From Azospirillum oryzae (GTDB taxonomy: Bacteria > Pseudomonadota > Alphaproteobacteria > Azospirillales > Azospirillaceae), in NCBI RefSeq assembly GCF_900177515.1, contig NZ_FXAK01000007.1, positions 1,782,501 to 1,846,500 on the forward strand: a DNA stretch of 64,000 bases. The letters are read 5' to 3'. Positions 20,212-29,514 of this stretch are shown one piece after another (positions within the stretch are counted from its first letter, which is position 1; each line of letters opens with the position of its first letter). The notes under the pieces are model-generated. The model was not told where the DNA came from. It saw only the letters and a list, made by a program, of their open reading frames with translations, and did no database searches. The position numbers were made by a program, and so were the translations under genes.

Positions 20212-22365
20212 TCAGGCGACCGGATCGGAGAGCGCCGCCATGGCCGACACCGGAGTGTCCGCCGCCCCGCGCCAGCGCAGGACGAGGCAGGTGATGTCGT
20301 CGGACTGCGGCGCACCGGCGGTGAAGCGGGCGACGTCGGTCAGCACCCCGTCCAGCCCGTCGCGGGCGGACGCGCTGGACTGGCCGGCGACCGCGGCGGA
20401 AAGGCGGGGGTCGCCATACATCACATTTTCGCCGTTGAAGGCCTCGGTGACGCCGTCGGTGAACAGGAAGACCATGTCGCCGGTGTCGAGCATGATGCTC
20501 CTCTCGCCAAAGGGCATGTCGGGCATGGCGGCCAGCGCGATGCCGGGGGTGCGCTCCAGCTCCTTCACCGTGCCGGACGCGGTCATCCGCAGCGGCGGGT
20601 TGTGACCGCCGTTGGAATAGGCCAGCACGCCGGTGCGCAGGTCCAGCTCGCCATAGAAGACGGTGACGAACATCATCTGTTCGTTCTCCGCCGCCAGCAG
20701 GTTGTTGACCCGGCGCATCGTCTCCGCCGGGCCGACGCCCGATTCGGCGATGGCCCGCAGCATCGTGCGGGTGATCAGCATGAAGAAGGCGGCCGGGATG
20801 CCCTTGCCCGACACGTCGGCGATGACCAGCGCCACCTTGTGTTCGGAGATCGGGAAGAAATCATAGAAATCACCGCCCACCTCCTTGGCGGGGATCATGC
20901 GCGCAGCGATGTCCAGCTCGGCCAGATCGGGGAAGACCTGGGGCAGGATGGTCAGCTGCATGGTGCGGGCGATCTCCAGCTCCTGCTGCAGGCTGATGAG
21001 GCGGCGCTTGTCCTCCAGGGCCTCGCGCAGGTCGCGCACCATCTGGGTCAGCTGCACCTGCTGGGTGCTGACCCGCGTCGCCAGACGGGAGAAGCCCAGC
21101 GCCAGCAGGCCAAGCTCGTCGCCCACTCCCTTGGATTGCGCGGATTGGGTGTCGTGGGTCTCCGCCTCGATCTGGCGAAGCTCCTCCAGCAGGGTCTGGC
21201 GGGCATCCTCCTCCAGCGTGACGGCCAGCGCTTCCATCTGGCGGCGGATGAAGCGTTGCTGGCGGCGCAGGCGGCGCTCGCGTTGGCCGGCGCTGCGCTC
21301 GATCTCGCGCATCACGCCGCGGAAGACCTCCACCGCGCCGGCGATGCGGCCGATCTCGTCATTGCCGGCCGGCAGCTCGACATAGCCCATGGACCGGCCG
21401 TGGGAGAGGTCCTGCAACGCCTTCACCGCCCCGTCGAGCGTGGAGAAGTTCCGCCGCAGGAAGCCGTAGAGCAGCCCCAGCGCGCCCAGCAGCACCAGCC
21501 CGACTGCCGCGACATAGGCGACCGACCACAGCGCCTGCTCCTCCACCGCCTGGGTAACGTCGGTGGCGATCAGCACGGTGGCGACGCGCCCGCCGGCGAG
21601 ATCGGCGACCGGCAGGCTGGCCAGCGCGTAGCGGCGCCCGCCGTCGGCGACATGGGTGATGCTGCGCTCCGCCGGGCGGACCAGCGGCTTGACCGCCGGC
21701 CAGAGCGGATCGGTCTCGCCATCCAGCGCGGCACCGCTGCGGCCGACCGCGAAGACGCGCCCGCCGGTGGTCCGCCGCAGCACGTCGAGCGCCGCGACGA
21801 AATCCAGGCCTGCCACCGCGGCGCCGGTGACGCCGGCCCCGCTTCCCGCGCCGCCGCCGGCTCCGGTCCCGGCATAGATCGGCACGCCGGCCACCACCAC
21901 CAGACGCTCGCCATCGACCAGACGGACGCCGCGCGCCAGCTTCTGCCCGGACAGGATGGCGTCCAGCGCGCCACGGTTCAGCAGCGGCGCCGGATCGAAG
22001 GCCGGATCACTGCTGTAGAGCAGGTCGCCCGTCTTCGACAGCAGGTTGACGTCGGTGATGCCGCCGGTGGCGGGGGCGGCGAGAATCCCCAGCGCGGCGA
22101 CCCGGCGGTCGAGCGCGCCTCGCTCCTCCACCTCCACGGCGCGGGCGATCTCGGCGTCGCCGGCCAGCCGGCCGAGGCCTTGGTCGATGCGGCCGACGGC
22201 GCCGGAGACGGCGAGCTGCCAGGAGGTTTCGAGCCGTGCCAGTTCCAATTCGCGCGCGCGCTCGTCGGCGGCGTCCTCGCGCAGGGCGGCAAATCCGAGA
22301 AGCAGGCCGGCCACGATGGTGACGGTGGCGAGCACGAACAGGATGATGCGGGTCTGGAGCAGCAT
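20212..22365 (-). CDS. Membrane-anchored SpoIIE/PP2C-type phosphatase with sensor domain
   Basis: 717 residues from ATG 22365. TM1 (~7-25), extracytoplasmic domain (~26-275, including a segment like ITDVNLLSKTGDLLYSS), TM2 (~285-305), HAMP (~310-365), coiled coil, then a PP2C domain (~487-700). Metal ligands are all present: D499 in GGDFYD, D517 in DVSGKG, D637 in FTDGVTE and D689/D690 in SDDIT, so it should be active. This is the RsbU-type layout: an external signal sets dephosphorylation of a STAS protein. It is followed by the STAS gene and preceded by the sensor genes, 10 bp away. Confidence 0.92.
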   Translation of the reverse strand: MLLQTRIILFVLATVTIVAGLLLGFAALREDAADERARELELARLETSWQLAVSGAVGRIDQGLGRLAGDAEIARAVEVEERGALDRRVAALGILAAPATGGITDVNLLSKTGDLLYSSDPAFDPAPLLNRGALDAILSGQKLARGVRLVDGERLVVVAGVPIYAGTGAGGGAGSGAGVTGAAVAGLDFVAALDVLRRTTGGRVFAVGRSGAALDGETDPLWPAVKPLVRPAERSITHVADGGRRYALASLPVADLAGGRVATVLIATDVTQAVEEQALWSVAYVAAVGLVLLGALGLLYGFLRRNFSTLDGAVKALQDLSHGRSMGYVELPAGNDEIGRIAGAVEVFRGVMREIERSAGQRERRLRRQQRFIRRQMEALAVTLEEDARQTLLEELRQIEAETHDTQSAQSKGVGDELGLLALGFSRLATRVSTQQVQLTQMVRDLREALEDKRRLISLQQELEIARTMQLTILPQVFPDLAELDIAARMIPAKEVGGDFYDFFPISEHKVALVIADVSGKGIPAAFFMLITRTMLRAIAESGVGPAETMRRVNNLLAAENEQMMFVTVFYGELDLRTGVLAYSNGGHNPPLRMTASGTVKELERTPGIALAAMPDMPFGERSIMLDTGDMVFLFTDGVTEAFNGENVMYGDPRLSAAVAGQSSASARDGLDGVLTDVARFTAGAPQSDDITCLVLRWRGAADTPVSAMAALSDPVA

Positions 22366-22375
22366 GGGGGGCCTC

Positions 22376-23803
22376 TCAGCTCCGCGGAACGACGATGGGC
22401 CGCGCCAGCAGCAGGGCCAGCCCGGCGGGAAGCAGGGCCGACGCGGCGAGCAACCCGCCGTCCCAATCGACCGCCGTCGACCAGAGCAGCGCGGCCAGGA
22501 CACCGACCGCCAGCGCCCGCAGGACCGATGGAAGACCACCGTCCCCGGTCTGCCGCCGCACATAGGACAGCGCCAGGCCGGCGGCGAAGCTTCCCGACAC
22601 GGCGCCGAGGAAGCCGGATGCCAGGGCGGACGTGGACGTCGCGGCGATCACCGCGACGCCCGCCGCCAGAAGAAGAAGCGCGGCCAATAAGGCGGCGATC
22701 CGGCGCAGGCGGGCGGGAACCGCGTAGCCCGCGACCAGACCGGCCAGCGCGACCGCCGCCAGAGCGGCGAGCAAGCCGCCGGACAGGTCCCCGGCACCCG
22801 GCACCAACATCGCCGCGGCGGACGCCGCCAGCAGGGCGAAGGAATGGATGTCGTCGGCACGGGAATCGACCTCGCGCCGGGGAGCGGCCTCCAGGCCGGA
22901 GCCGAGCGCCTCCAGTGCGGAGCGGCGGGTGCGGTCGACGGCCTCCGCGACCTCCGGGTCGAAGACGGCGGCGCGCACCTCCTCGGCATGGGCGGCGAAG
23001 CGCTGCCGGCGCTCATGCAGGCCAAAGACCACGGCGTTGAAGGAGAAGAGCAGACGGCCGACCTGATCGCGCGGACGGCGGCCCAGCAGCGTGGCGAAGC
23101 GGCCGGCCGCGGCCTCCTCCATCGCGCGGGCCAGCCGGCGCAGCGGCGCACGGAAGCTGGCGCGGGCCAGCACGCCGGCCAGTTCGGCCAGCAGCAGCAG
23201 GACCGCCAGCCCGCCCAGTGCCACCGTCGCCAGTTCCCCGGCGATCTGGCCGCGCACCTGTCCGGGCTGCACCCCAACCAGCACATGGCCGGCCGGCGGC
23301 TGCCCCACCCCGCCGCCGCCGCCTTCCGACGACAGCCTGCCGATGCGCACCGGCAGGCGCAGGATCAGGAAGCCGTCGCGCTCGATCGGCTGGAGGGTCG
23401 CGGCGCGGGTCTCGGGTGTCGGCAGATTGCGCAGCGAGCCGGCCAGCGTCTCCATCTGTTTGTGGTCAGGAAGTGAGCCGCCGGTGGCCGCCGACTGGAG
23501 AAGCGCGCCGTCGGCGCCGGTCAGCGCCAGGAAGCCGATGTCCGGGTTGCGGTCGGCGATGCCCTTGAGGAAGGCGCCGACCCCCTCGATGCGCGGAAGC
23601 GGGATGCCGTAGCCGATGGCACGTTCCAGATCGTGCTGCACCGCCTCCGCCACCGCGGCGGCCTTGGCGGCCCGCGCCTCGCCCAGCTGCTCCTGTGCCA
23701 ACCAGGTGCCGAGAAGCCCGATCCCCGCCATCGCCAGGGCGGCGGCCAGAAGGATGACGGCCGGTATGCCGAGCATGAAGGAGCGGTGGCTGCGCGATGT
23801 CAT
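22376..23803 (-). CDS. Membrane sensor with HAMP-like region and multi-TM C-terminus
   Basis: 475 residues, start ATG 23803 overlapping the previous stop by 4 bp. TM1 (~12-34), extracytoplasmic domain with GYGIPLPRIEGVGAF and IGFLALTGADGALL, TM2 (~195-215), a HAMP-like helix (PLRRLARAMEEAAAGRF), then a linker. From ~330 to the end there are about six further hydrophobic helices. No kinase, cyclase or methyl-accepting region is visible. The N-terminal half resembles the sensors at 23800-24603 and 28714-29484. The C-terminal multi-TM tail is unassigned and may be a degenerate transporter or a membrane output domain. Confidence 0.65.
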   Translation of the reverse strand: MTSRSHRSFMLGIPAVILLAAALAMAGIGLLGTWLAQEQLGEARAAKAAAVAEAVQHDLERAIGYGIPLPRIEGVGAFLKGIADRNPDIGFLALTGADGALLQSAATGGSLPDHKQMETLAGSLRNLPTPETRAATLQPIERDGFLILRLPVRIGRLSSEGGGGGVGQPPAGHVLVGVQPGQVRGQIAGELATVALGGLAVLLLLAELAGVLARASFRAPLRRLARAMEEAAAGRFATLLGRRPRDQVGRLLFSFNAVVFGLHERRQRFAAHAEEVRAAVFDPEVAEAVDRTRRSALEALGSGLEAAPRREVDSRADDIHSFALLAASAAAMLVPGAGDLSGGLLAALAAVALAGLVAGYAVPARLRRIAALLAALLLLAAGVAVIAATSTSALASGFLGAVSGSFAAGLALSYVRRQTGDGGLPSVLRALAVGVLAALLWSTAVDWDGGLLAASALLPAGLALLLARPIVVPRS

Positions 23804-24603
23804 GCGAGTTCGTCCAGACGGGCGACTTCGCGCTCCGCCTCGTCGAGGATGTTCAGGCGCCGCCGCACCGCTTCGGTGAAGGCGGGTGCAGGCAGGCCGA
23901 GAGATTTGGCGGTGGAATGGGCAGCGGATAGGGCGGGACGAGCGGTCGCCCCCTCCCCCAGCCCTTCCAGGGATGCTGCGAGGTCGGCCAGCGACCGGCG
24001 CGGCCCGGCGGCGATCCCCAGCCCGGCCAGCCAGCCGACCACGGCCAGCGGCAGCACGATCAGCACCGCGCCGATCGACAGGGTCAGGGCATAATGGCGC
24101 ATCGGCTCCGCCATTGCGCCGGACGGCATGCGCACCAGCACGCTGCCGGCCGCCGTGTCGAAGCTGGTTGCGAGACCGACGCCATAAACCCGCTCGGCCC
24201 CGCGCACCTCCGACCAGAAGCCGCTGATGTCGCCGTCGGCGCCGTCGGACGCCGATGCCGGGCGGGGCGGCAGCGCCTCCCCTACCTCCACCGCGTTGGT
24301 GGAGAAGAGGATGGTGCCGGCCTCGTCGAGGACGGCGACGGACTGGATGCCGGGAAGTGCGGCGCGGGCGCGGGCCAGCAGCACATCGACCTGCGGCAGG
24401 TCGCCGAGCGCAAGGCCGAGGTTCAGCTGGGTCTCGAGCGACGTCTTCGCCTCGCTCAGCACGAAGCCGACCTGGGAGGACACGGCCTCGTCCAGGCGGC
24501 GCGCCTGTTCGCGCGTCCACAGCACGACGGCGGACAGGCCGGCGACGAACACCGCCACCGCCACGAACGCCGCCAGCCGCGCCCCGAAACTGCCCGATCC
24601 CAT
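23800..24603 (-). CDS. Small membrane sensor protein (two TM, extracytoplasmic domain)
   Basis: 267 residues. TM1 (~9-28), extracytoplasmic segment ~29-170 with LETQLNLGLALGDLPQVD and IQSVAVLDEAGTILFSTNA, then TM2 (~172-195) and a ~70-residue cytoplasmic tail without a known output domain. The paired motifs match those of the neighbouring sensors, so it is probably a paralogue. It overlaps the next gene by ATGA. It probably passes a signal by contact with the larger sensor or the phosphatase. Confidence 0.65.
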   Translation of the reverse strand: MGSGSFGARLAAFVAVAVFVAGLSAVVLWTREQARRLDEAVSSQVGFVLSEAKTSLETQLNLGLALGDLPQVDVLLARARAALPGIQSVAVLDEAGTILFSTNAVEVGEALPPRPASASDGADGDISGFWSEVRGAERVYGVGLATSFDTAAGSVLVRMPSGAMAEPMRHYALTLSIGAVLIVLPLAVVGWLAGLGIAAGPRRSLADLAASLEGLGEGATARPALSAAHSTAKSLGLPAPAFTEAVRRRLNILDEAEREVARLDELA

Positions 24604-24658
24604 CCCGGTCCTCTCCCTCCGGCCGTCTGCCGATCAGCTTTCGATCGGCGCGGCCCAA

Positions 24659-25450
24659 TCAGCGCGAATCGCGTTCCCGGCCGCATAGCGCGTACCAGCG
24701 CTGCGACGCTCCCTCGCCCGCCGCGACGCGGCCCCAGACATGGCCGCGGTCGAACACGTCCCAGCGCGAGGCCAGCTCATCCACCGCAACCAGTTCGGCG
24801 CTGGCGGTGTCGAAGACCGGGTCGGCAGTGAAGTCGCGATGAACCAGCAGCCGCACCAGATCGCCGCCGACGCGGATCAGCCGCTTTGGATAGATGCCGT
24901 GGCGCGCCAGATGACCCCAGCTGCGGTGGTTGCGCGTGCTGACGGTGGTGACCAGATGCCGGCGGCCGAGCGCCTCCGCGACTTCGATCCGCCAGTCGAT
25001 CAGGCGGTGATGCAGGCCGCGCCCGCGCTCCCTCGGGTCGACCATCGCCGACGACATGTGCGCCACCCAGGGCAGTTCCGCGTCCGGCAGGTCGAGGTCG
25101 CGGCCCCGATTGTGATCCTCGGCCGCCGGCAGGCCCAGCGCGCCATAGGCGACCAGCGCGCCGTTGCGGAAGATTCCGGCGGTCAGGCCGCGGTCGCCCA
25201 GATGGTCGGCGACGAAGTTCCCGACCTCCCCCGCCATGCGGTAATGGTCGGGGTCCTCCAGCGTCGCCACCACGCGGACGCGGAAGTCGGCGAGCAGATT
25301 GGAATCGTCCAGGTCCATCATGCGGACGCTCAGCCCGTCCGGCAGGTCGGCGGCCAGCGCCCGCAGGCGGACGGCGGCGACCGCGCGCGCGGCGTCGCCG
25401 CGCAGGGGGATTGCGCCGAACGGCAGGGCGACGGGGGGCGGGACGCTCAT
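24659..25450 (-). CDS. GNAT-family N-acetyltransferase
   Basis: 263 residues, cytoplasmic. The acetyl-CoA site is visible as AMVDPRERGRGLHHRLIDW (RxxGxG/A motif A), followed by VSTRNHRSWGHLARHGI, a typical motif B region. The C-terminal ~70 residues are extra. It lies 10 bp after the binding-protein gene and 55 bp before the small sensor gene, in the same run. The substrate is unknown; its place among sensor, binding-protein and phosphatase genes suggests protein or small-molecule acetylation linked to that module. Confidence 0.8.
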   Translation of the reverse strand: MSVPPPVALPFGAIPLRGDAARAVAAVRLRALAADLPDGLSVRMMDLDDSNLLADFRVRVVATLEDPDHYRMAGEVGNFVADHLGDRGLTAGIFRNGALVAYGALGLPAAEDHNRGRDLDLPDAELPWVAHMSSAMVDPRERGRGLHHRLIDWRIEVAEALGRRHLVTTVSTRNHRSWGHLARHGIYPKRLIRVGGDLVRLLVHRDFTADPVFDTASAELVAVDELASRWDVFDRGHVWGRVAAGEGASQRWYALCGRERDSR

Positions 25451-25460
25451 AATTCGCCAC

Positions 25461-26558
25461 TCACGATTCGATGATTTCCGCGAAGTTGAGGAGGCCGATG
25501 GGCGGGTAATATTCCAGCGCCCGCACCGTGGCCATGTTGATGATGACGGAGAAGCGCTTCAGCGTTTCCACCGGAATCTCGGCCGGCTTGGCTCCGTCGA
25601 GCAGGATTTGAGCCGCCTTGAAGGCGGTGAAGCGGCCGATGCCGTAGGCGCTGCTGGCCAGCGCCAGCATCGCCTTGTCGGTGCGCACGATCAATTCGGT
25701 GACGGAGAAGGTCGGCAGATGCAGCCGCAACGCCTCCGCCGCCACGACGCTGCGGTTGTGGAAGGCGATGAAGGTGTCGGGGCCGATATACAGAATCTCC
25801 GCCCCGCGCTGCGCCGCGCGGGCGATGGCGTCGGGAACCGCGGCGGAAATCGGCTCTCCCCGGTCGTTCAGCGGCACCGGCTCCTCGATCAGCTCCAGCC
25901 CGCGCAGCGCCGTCTCCGCCCGCAGCCCTTCGATGGTGAGGACGGAGTTGCGCTCCTTCGGGTTGTAGACGACACCCAGCTTCTTGATCGGGCGGTAGGC
26001 CTGGATGGTGTTCAGCTGCACCGCGATCGGGGCGATGTGGATGGTGCCGGTGACGTTGCGCCCGGAATGGGCGAGGTCGGGCACGATCTTCGCGTCCACC
26101 GGGGCGGCGACGAAGGTGAAGACGACCGGAATGTCGGTGACGTATTTGCGCGGGTCCGGCTCGTCGAAGGGGCCGACGAGGCCGCGTGTCTGCGGCGTAC
26201 CCCAGCTATAGATCAGATCGGGACGGGTGTCCTTGATCTCTTCGATGATGCCCGGCAGCTTGGCCATGTCGCCGCCGGTGTTGCGGATGGTGTAGTCGAC
26301 CTTCAGACCGCGGCGGGCCAGATAGTCCTTGAAGCCATATTCGTTGTCACTCTCGCCGCGGCCCAGCACCATGGTGATGCGGAAGGTCTTTTCCGGCACC
26401 GCGGCGGCGAGCGCCGACCCGACTAGCGCGTTTCCGGCCAGCGCGTTGCCGACCAGCGGCAGGCCCGGAAGCGCCAGCCCGCCGGCGGCGGCCAGCCGCA
26501 GTAGCGAACGGCGGCGGATGCGCCGCAGATCGTTCTCATCGAAGAAGTTCGCGTTCAT
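25461..26558 (-). CDS. ABC-type periplasmic substrate-binding protein (ABC_sub_bind family)
   Basis: 365 residues from ATG 26558, for which AGGAGG is well spaced; ATG 26567 overlaps the previous stop (ATGA) but sits too close to that ribosome site. The signal peptide has an RRRSLLRL twin-arginine-like motif and ends near SALAAAVP. The mature part resembles the PF04392 family: FRITMVLGRGESD at the start, IYSWGTPQTRG, VVFTFVAAP, NVTGTIH, LGVVYNPKERNS. No ABC permease or ATPase is nearby. It sits between a sensor-MFS fusion and a GNAT gene, so a sensing role is more likely than uptake. Confidence 0.82.
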   Translation of the reverse strand: MNANFFDENDLRRIRRRSLLRLAAAGGLALPGLPLVGNALAGNALVGSALAAAVPEKTFRITMVLGRGESDNEYGFKDYLARRGLKVDYTIRNTGGDMAKLPGIIEEIKDTRPDLIYSWGTPQTRGLVGPFDEPDPRKYVTDIPVVFTFVAAPVDAKIVPDLAHSGRNVTGTIHIAPIAVQLNTIQAYRPIKKLGVVYNPKERNSVLTIEGLRAETALRGLELIEEPVPLNDRGEPISAAVPDAIARAAQRGAEILYIGPDTFIAFHNRSVVAAEALRLHLPTFSVTELIVRTDKAMLALASSAYGIGRFTAFKAAQILLDGAKPAEIPVETLKRFSVIINMATVRALEYYPPIGLLNFAEIIES

Positions 26559-26563
26559 CGCGG

Positions 26564-28717
26564 TCATGCCTCCTGCGGCCGGGTTGCCGGGGTGGCCGGC
26601 CGGCCGGTGCGGAAGAGAATCCAGAACAGCAGGGCGCTAGCCCCGCACAGAAGGCCGATGCCCAGCATCGCCTCCCGGTAGGAGGTGGCGACCGCCACCG
26701 CCATCGCGGTGACGGGGCCGAGCGCGCCGCCCAGCCGCTCGATCAGCCGGTACCAGCCGATGGCCGCGGTTTCCTGCAGGCCACCTTCGCGGGCGATCTG
26801 CGAGACCAGCGTCAGCTGCGGCGCGCCGACCAGCGCCTGGGAAAGCCCGAACAGGGCGATGGCCAGCGGCGGCCCCCACAGCGCCTGGGTGGCGACGATG
26901 GGCAGGCAGCTGGCCAGCGTGCCGATGCCGCCGGCGGCGATGAAGCCGCGCCGCGCCTGCCAGCGGTCCGACAGGCTGGCGGCCAGCGGCGACACCAGGA
27001 TGAAGGCGACGAAATACATCATCTGCACCCGGCCGATCTCCGCCTTGGTGGCGCCGTCGGCGGTCAGCAGCAGCGGGACGAGGCAGAAGAGGAAGGCGGT
27101 GGAGGCGATCTTGGTCGGAATCGCGCTCAGCACCATCAGGGCGGAGAAGCGGAAGTCGCGGAACAGCGGCAGTGCGCTGCCCATCGCCGGACGCGCCGCC
27201 GCGCCGGCCGGACGCGCCGCCGAACGGCCGCGCAGCAGCAGCAGGCTGACCGACAGGCCGGAGCCCAGCGCCAGCACCGCACCCAGCAGGAAGGTGGCGC
27301 GGAAGCCCGCCTGATCGGCGATGATGCCGCCGCCGACCGGACCGCAGACGCCGGCGGCCAGCAGGGCGCCGATGAACATCGCCATGCCGGCCGCCCGGTT
27401 GCGCGGCGTGGTGTGGTCGACCACGATGCCCTGCGCGGTGATGAGCACCAGCCCATAGCCGAGCGCCGTCAGGCAACGCCACAGCATCAGTTCGAACAGC
27501 GAGCCGGCATAGGCGGTCAGCGCCAGGCTGACGGAACCCAGCAGCGCGCCGATGGTGAAGGAGCGCGCCCGGCCCCAGCGTTCGGAGAAGCGTGCCCCGC
27601 CCGGCTGCGACAGCGCCCAGATCAGCATGAACAGCGTGATCGGCAGGCTGACCACCATGTCCGGCGTCAGCCACGGCACCTCGCCGGCGAAGGATTTGGC
27701 GTAGGCCGGCAGGAAGGGCCGGGACAGCTCCTCCGACAGGCAGAACAGGAAGACCGGCAGGCGCAGGAACACTAGGTTCAGCGGCGGCGGCGGGGTGGCG
27801 GACTGCGGATCGCGGAAGCGGAAACGGCTGGCGAGCGCGGCCAACCCGGCCTCGGCCCGGTCGACCCGCGGATCGTCGTCGCCCAGCCGGCTCCGCAGCT
27901 CCGCCACCCGCGCGGCGAGGCCGGCATGGCGGGCGTTCACGCCGTCGAGCGCGGCCCGCACGCCACCTTCCAGCGCGCGGTCGTCATTGGCCCCGGCGGC
28001 TTGCACTCCGGCGGGTTCGGGGATCACGGGCAGGGTGGCGCGAAAATCGCCCTCCTCCGCCCGGTCGGCAAGCAGCCGCAGGGTCAGCACCCGCCGCATG
28101 GCGAGATTGACCACGAGCTGCAGCACTTCGAAGATCAGCAGGACCGAGACGATGACCACCGACAGCACGTCGAGCGCCAGATCGGTGGAGGCCTTCGCCA
28201 GGAAGGCGCTGTCGATGCCGACATGCAGCGCGCCGGCCGACGCGCCGGCCCCGCCCAGCGGGTTCTCGACGTCGACGAAGCCGCTCACCAGCCGTCCGTC
28301 GGCGGGGCCGGACAGGCGGCCGGCCGGCACGGACGACAGTCCGGCAAGTGGCTTGCCCGCCGTCGCCACGATGCGTCCGCCAGGATCGGTCACCGCGATG
28401 TAGGCGATGTCGTCGTGGCGATCGACCTCCGCCGCCAGCAGGGCGTCCAGACCGGCCATGCGGTCCAGCGGGATGCGGACGCCGAGGCCGCGGTCGATCT
28501 GCGCCGCCAGCAGGCCGCCGACCGTCTGCGCCTTGCGCGCGAGTTCCGGCTGGAACAGCGGGTCGAAGCTGCGCAGCGACAGCCAGGACGCCGCCCCCGC
28601 CGCCACGAGCAGGACCGCCACCGTGACGATGGTCAGCCGCAGTACCAATGCGCTGATCGGGTCGCGCTGCCGCGCCGGCGCGTTCTTTGCGGCGCTGGAT
28701 TGCCCTCTTCCGGTCAT
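26564..28717 (-). CDS. Sensor-domain/MFS transporter fusion
   Basis: 717 residues from ATG 28717 (ATGA overlap with the upstream gene). Residues 1-~315 are sensor-like: TM1 (~28-48), extracytoplasmic domain with GLGVRIPLDRMAGLD and IAYIAVTDPGGRIVAT, TM2 (~190-215), HAMP-like and coiled-coil stretch. Residues ~320-717 are a complete MFS permease of about 12 TM; the A-motif region is RFSERWGRARSF and the second half has SLSDRWQARRG. MFS proteins are normally ~400 residues and lack such N-termini. The fusion could be a transporter gated by an external cue or a transceptor. Confidence 0.85.
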   Translation of the reverse strand: MTGRGQSSAAKNAPARQRDPISALVLRLTIVTVAVLLVAAGAASWLSLRSFDPLFQPELARKAQTVGGLLAAQIDRGLGVRIPLDRMAGLDALLAAEVDRHDDIAYIAVTDPGGRIVATAGKPLAGLSSVPAGRLSGPADGRLVSGFVDVENPLGGAGASAGALHVGIDSAFLAKASTDLALDVLSVVIVSVLLIFEVLQLVVNLAMRRVLTLRLLADRAEEGDFRATLPVIPEPAGVQAAGANDDRALEGGVRAALDGVNARHAGLAARVAELRSRLGDDDPRVDRAEAGLAALASRFRFRDPQSATPPPPLNLVFLRLPVFLFCLSEELSRPFLPAYAKSFAGEVPWLTPDMVVSLPITLFMLIWALSQPGGARFSERWGRARSFTIGALLGSVSLALTAYAGSLFELMLWRCLTALGYGLVLITAQGIVVDHTTPRNRAAGMAMFIGALLAAGVCGPVGGGIIADQAGFRATFLLGAVLALGSGLSVSLLLLRGRSAARPAGAAARPAMGSALPLFRDFRFSALMVLSAIPTKIASTAFLFCLVPLLLTADGATKAEIGRVQMMYFVAFILVSPLAASLSDRWQARRGFIAAGGIGTLASCLPIVATQALWGPPLAIALFGLSQALVGAPQLTLVSQIAREGGLQETAAIGWYRLIERLGGALGPVTAMAVAVATSYREAMLGIGLLCGASALLFWILFRTGRPATPATRPQEA

Positions 28718-29484
28718 GGCGCGGCCCCTTTCGGCATCGGCGATGCCATGTTCACCGATGGAATGCCGAGGGGAGCCATCGCATCCAGCTCCCGCTCCAG
28801 ATCCTCCATGGCGCGGTCGGCGTCGGCGATGCCGTGGTTCAGGCGGTCGCGCACCACGCCAAGGGGGGCCGCGCCGGCGGCCAGCCCGCGGCGACCGCCG
28901 CCCTGGCGCACGACGACAAAGACGGCGGCGAATGTCGCAAGCGCGGCGAGCAGCACCAGGACCAGAGTTCCAAAGCGCAGCCCGTCTTCGACCGCCGCGA
29001 CCCGCGCCTTCAGGCCGGCGAGGGAGGAACGCAGGATCACCTCGCCCACCGGCTGGCCGAAGCTGTTGCGCACGCCGGTGCCGATGACCAGCACGTCGCC
29101 GTCGATGCGCTGGCGCAGCATGCTGCCGGGTTCCTCGCTCCAATGGACCGGGCTGGGACCGCCGACGCTGTTGCGGTCGGACGCGAACAGCACGATGCCT
29201 CGGTCGTCCACCACCTCCACACCGAGGATTTCCTCGCCGGAGGCGGCGCGTTCGGCCTGCGCCTGCAGATCGACCAGTTCGGACAGGTCGAGCCCGAGCG
29301 TCAGCCCGTATTCGACCCGGCGCCTCATCTCGTCCGCCACCACGGTCAGGCGGGACGTCGTGACCTCGCGCAGCTTCTGTTCGAATTTCAGTCCCGACAG
29401 GGCGACGGACAGCAGTACGGCCGTCGCCACCGTCGCGGCGATGACGGCGCCCGTGCGTAAGGCCAGCACGCCGCCGAGCCTCAT
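28714..29484 (-). CDS. Small membrane sensor protein, first gene after tssK
   Basis: 256 residues. TM1 (~10-30), extracytoplasmic segment (~31-168) with VEYGLTLGLDLSELVDL and ILGVEVVDDRGIVLFAS, TM2 (~171-192), cytoplasmic tail without a known domain. Start ATG 29484 follows AGGG at 6 bases. The gene begins 30 bp after the tssK stop on the same strand and no terminator lies between, so it is probably cotranscribed with the T6SS left arm. It overlaps the MFS fusion gene by ATGA. Confidence 0.65.
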   Translation of the reverse strand: MRLGGVLALRTGAVIAATVATAVLLSVALSGLKFEQKLREVTTSRLTVVADEMRRRVEYGLTLGLDLSELVDLQAQAERAASGEEILGVEVVDDRGIVLFASDRNSVGGPSPVHWSEEPGSMLRQRIDGDVLVIGTGVRNSFGQPVGEVILRSSLAGLKARVAAVEDGLRFGTLVLVLLAALATFAAVFVVVRQGGGRRGLAAGAAPLGVVRDRLNHGIADADRAMEDLERELDAMAPLGIPSVNMASPMPKGAAP

Positions 29485-29514
29485 TGCAACCCTACATGAT
29501 GAATTGGTGATACA

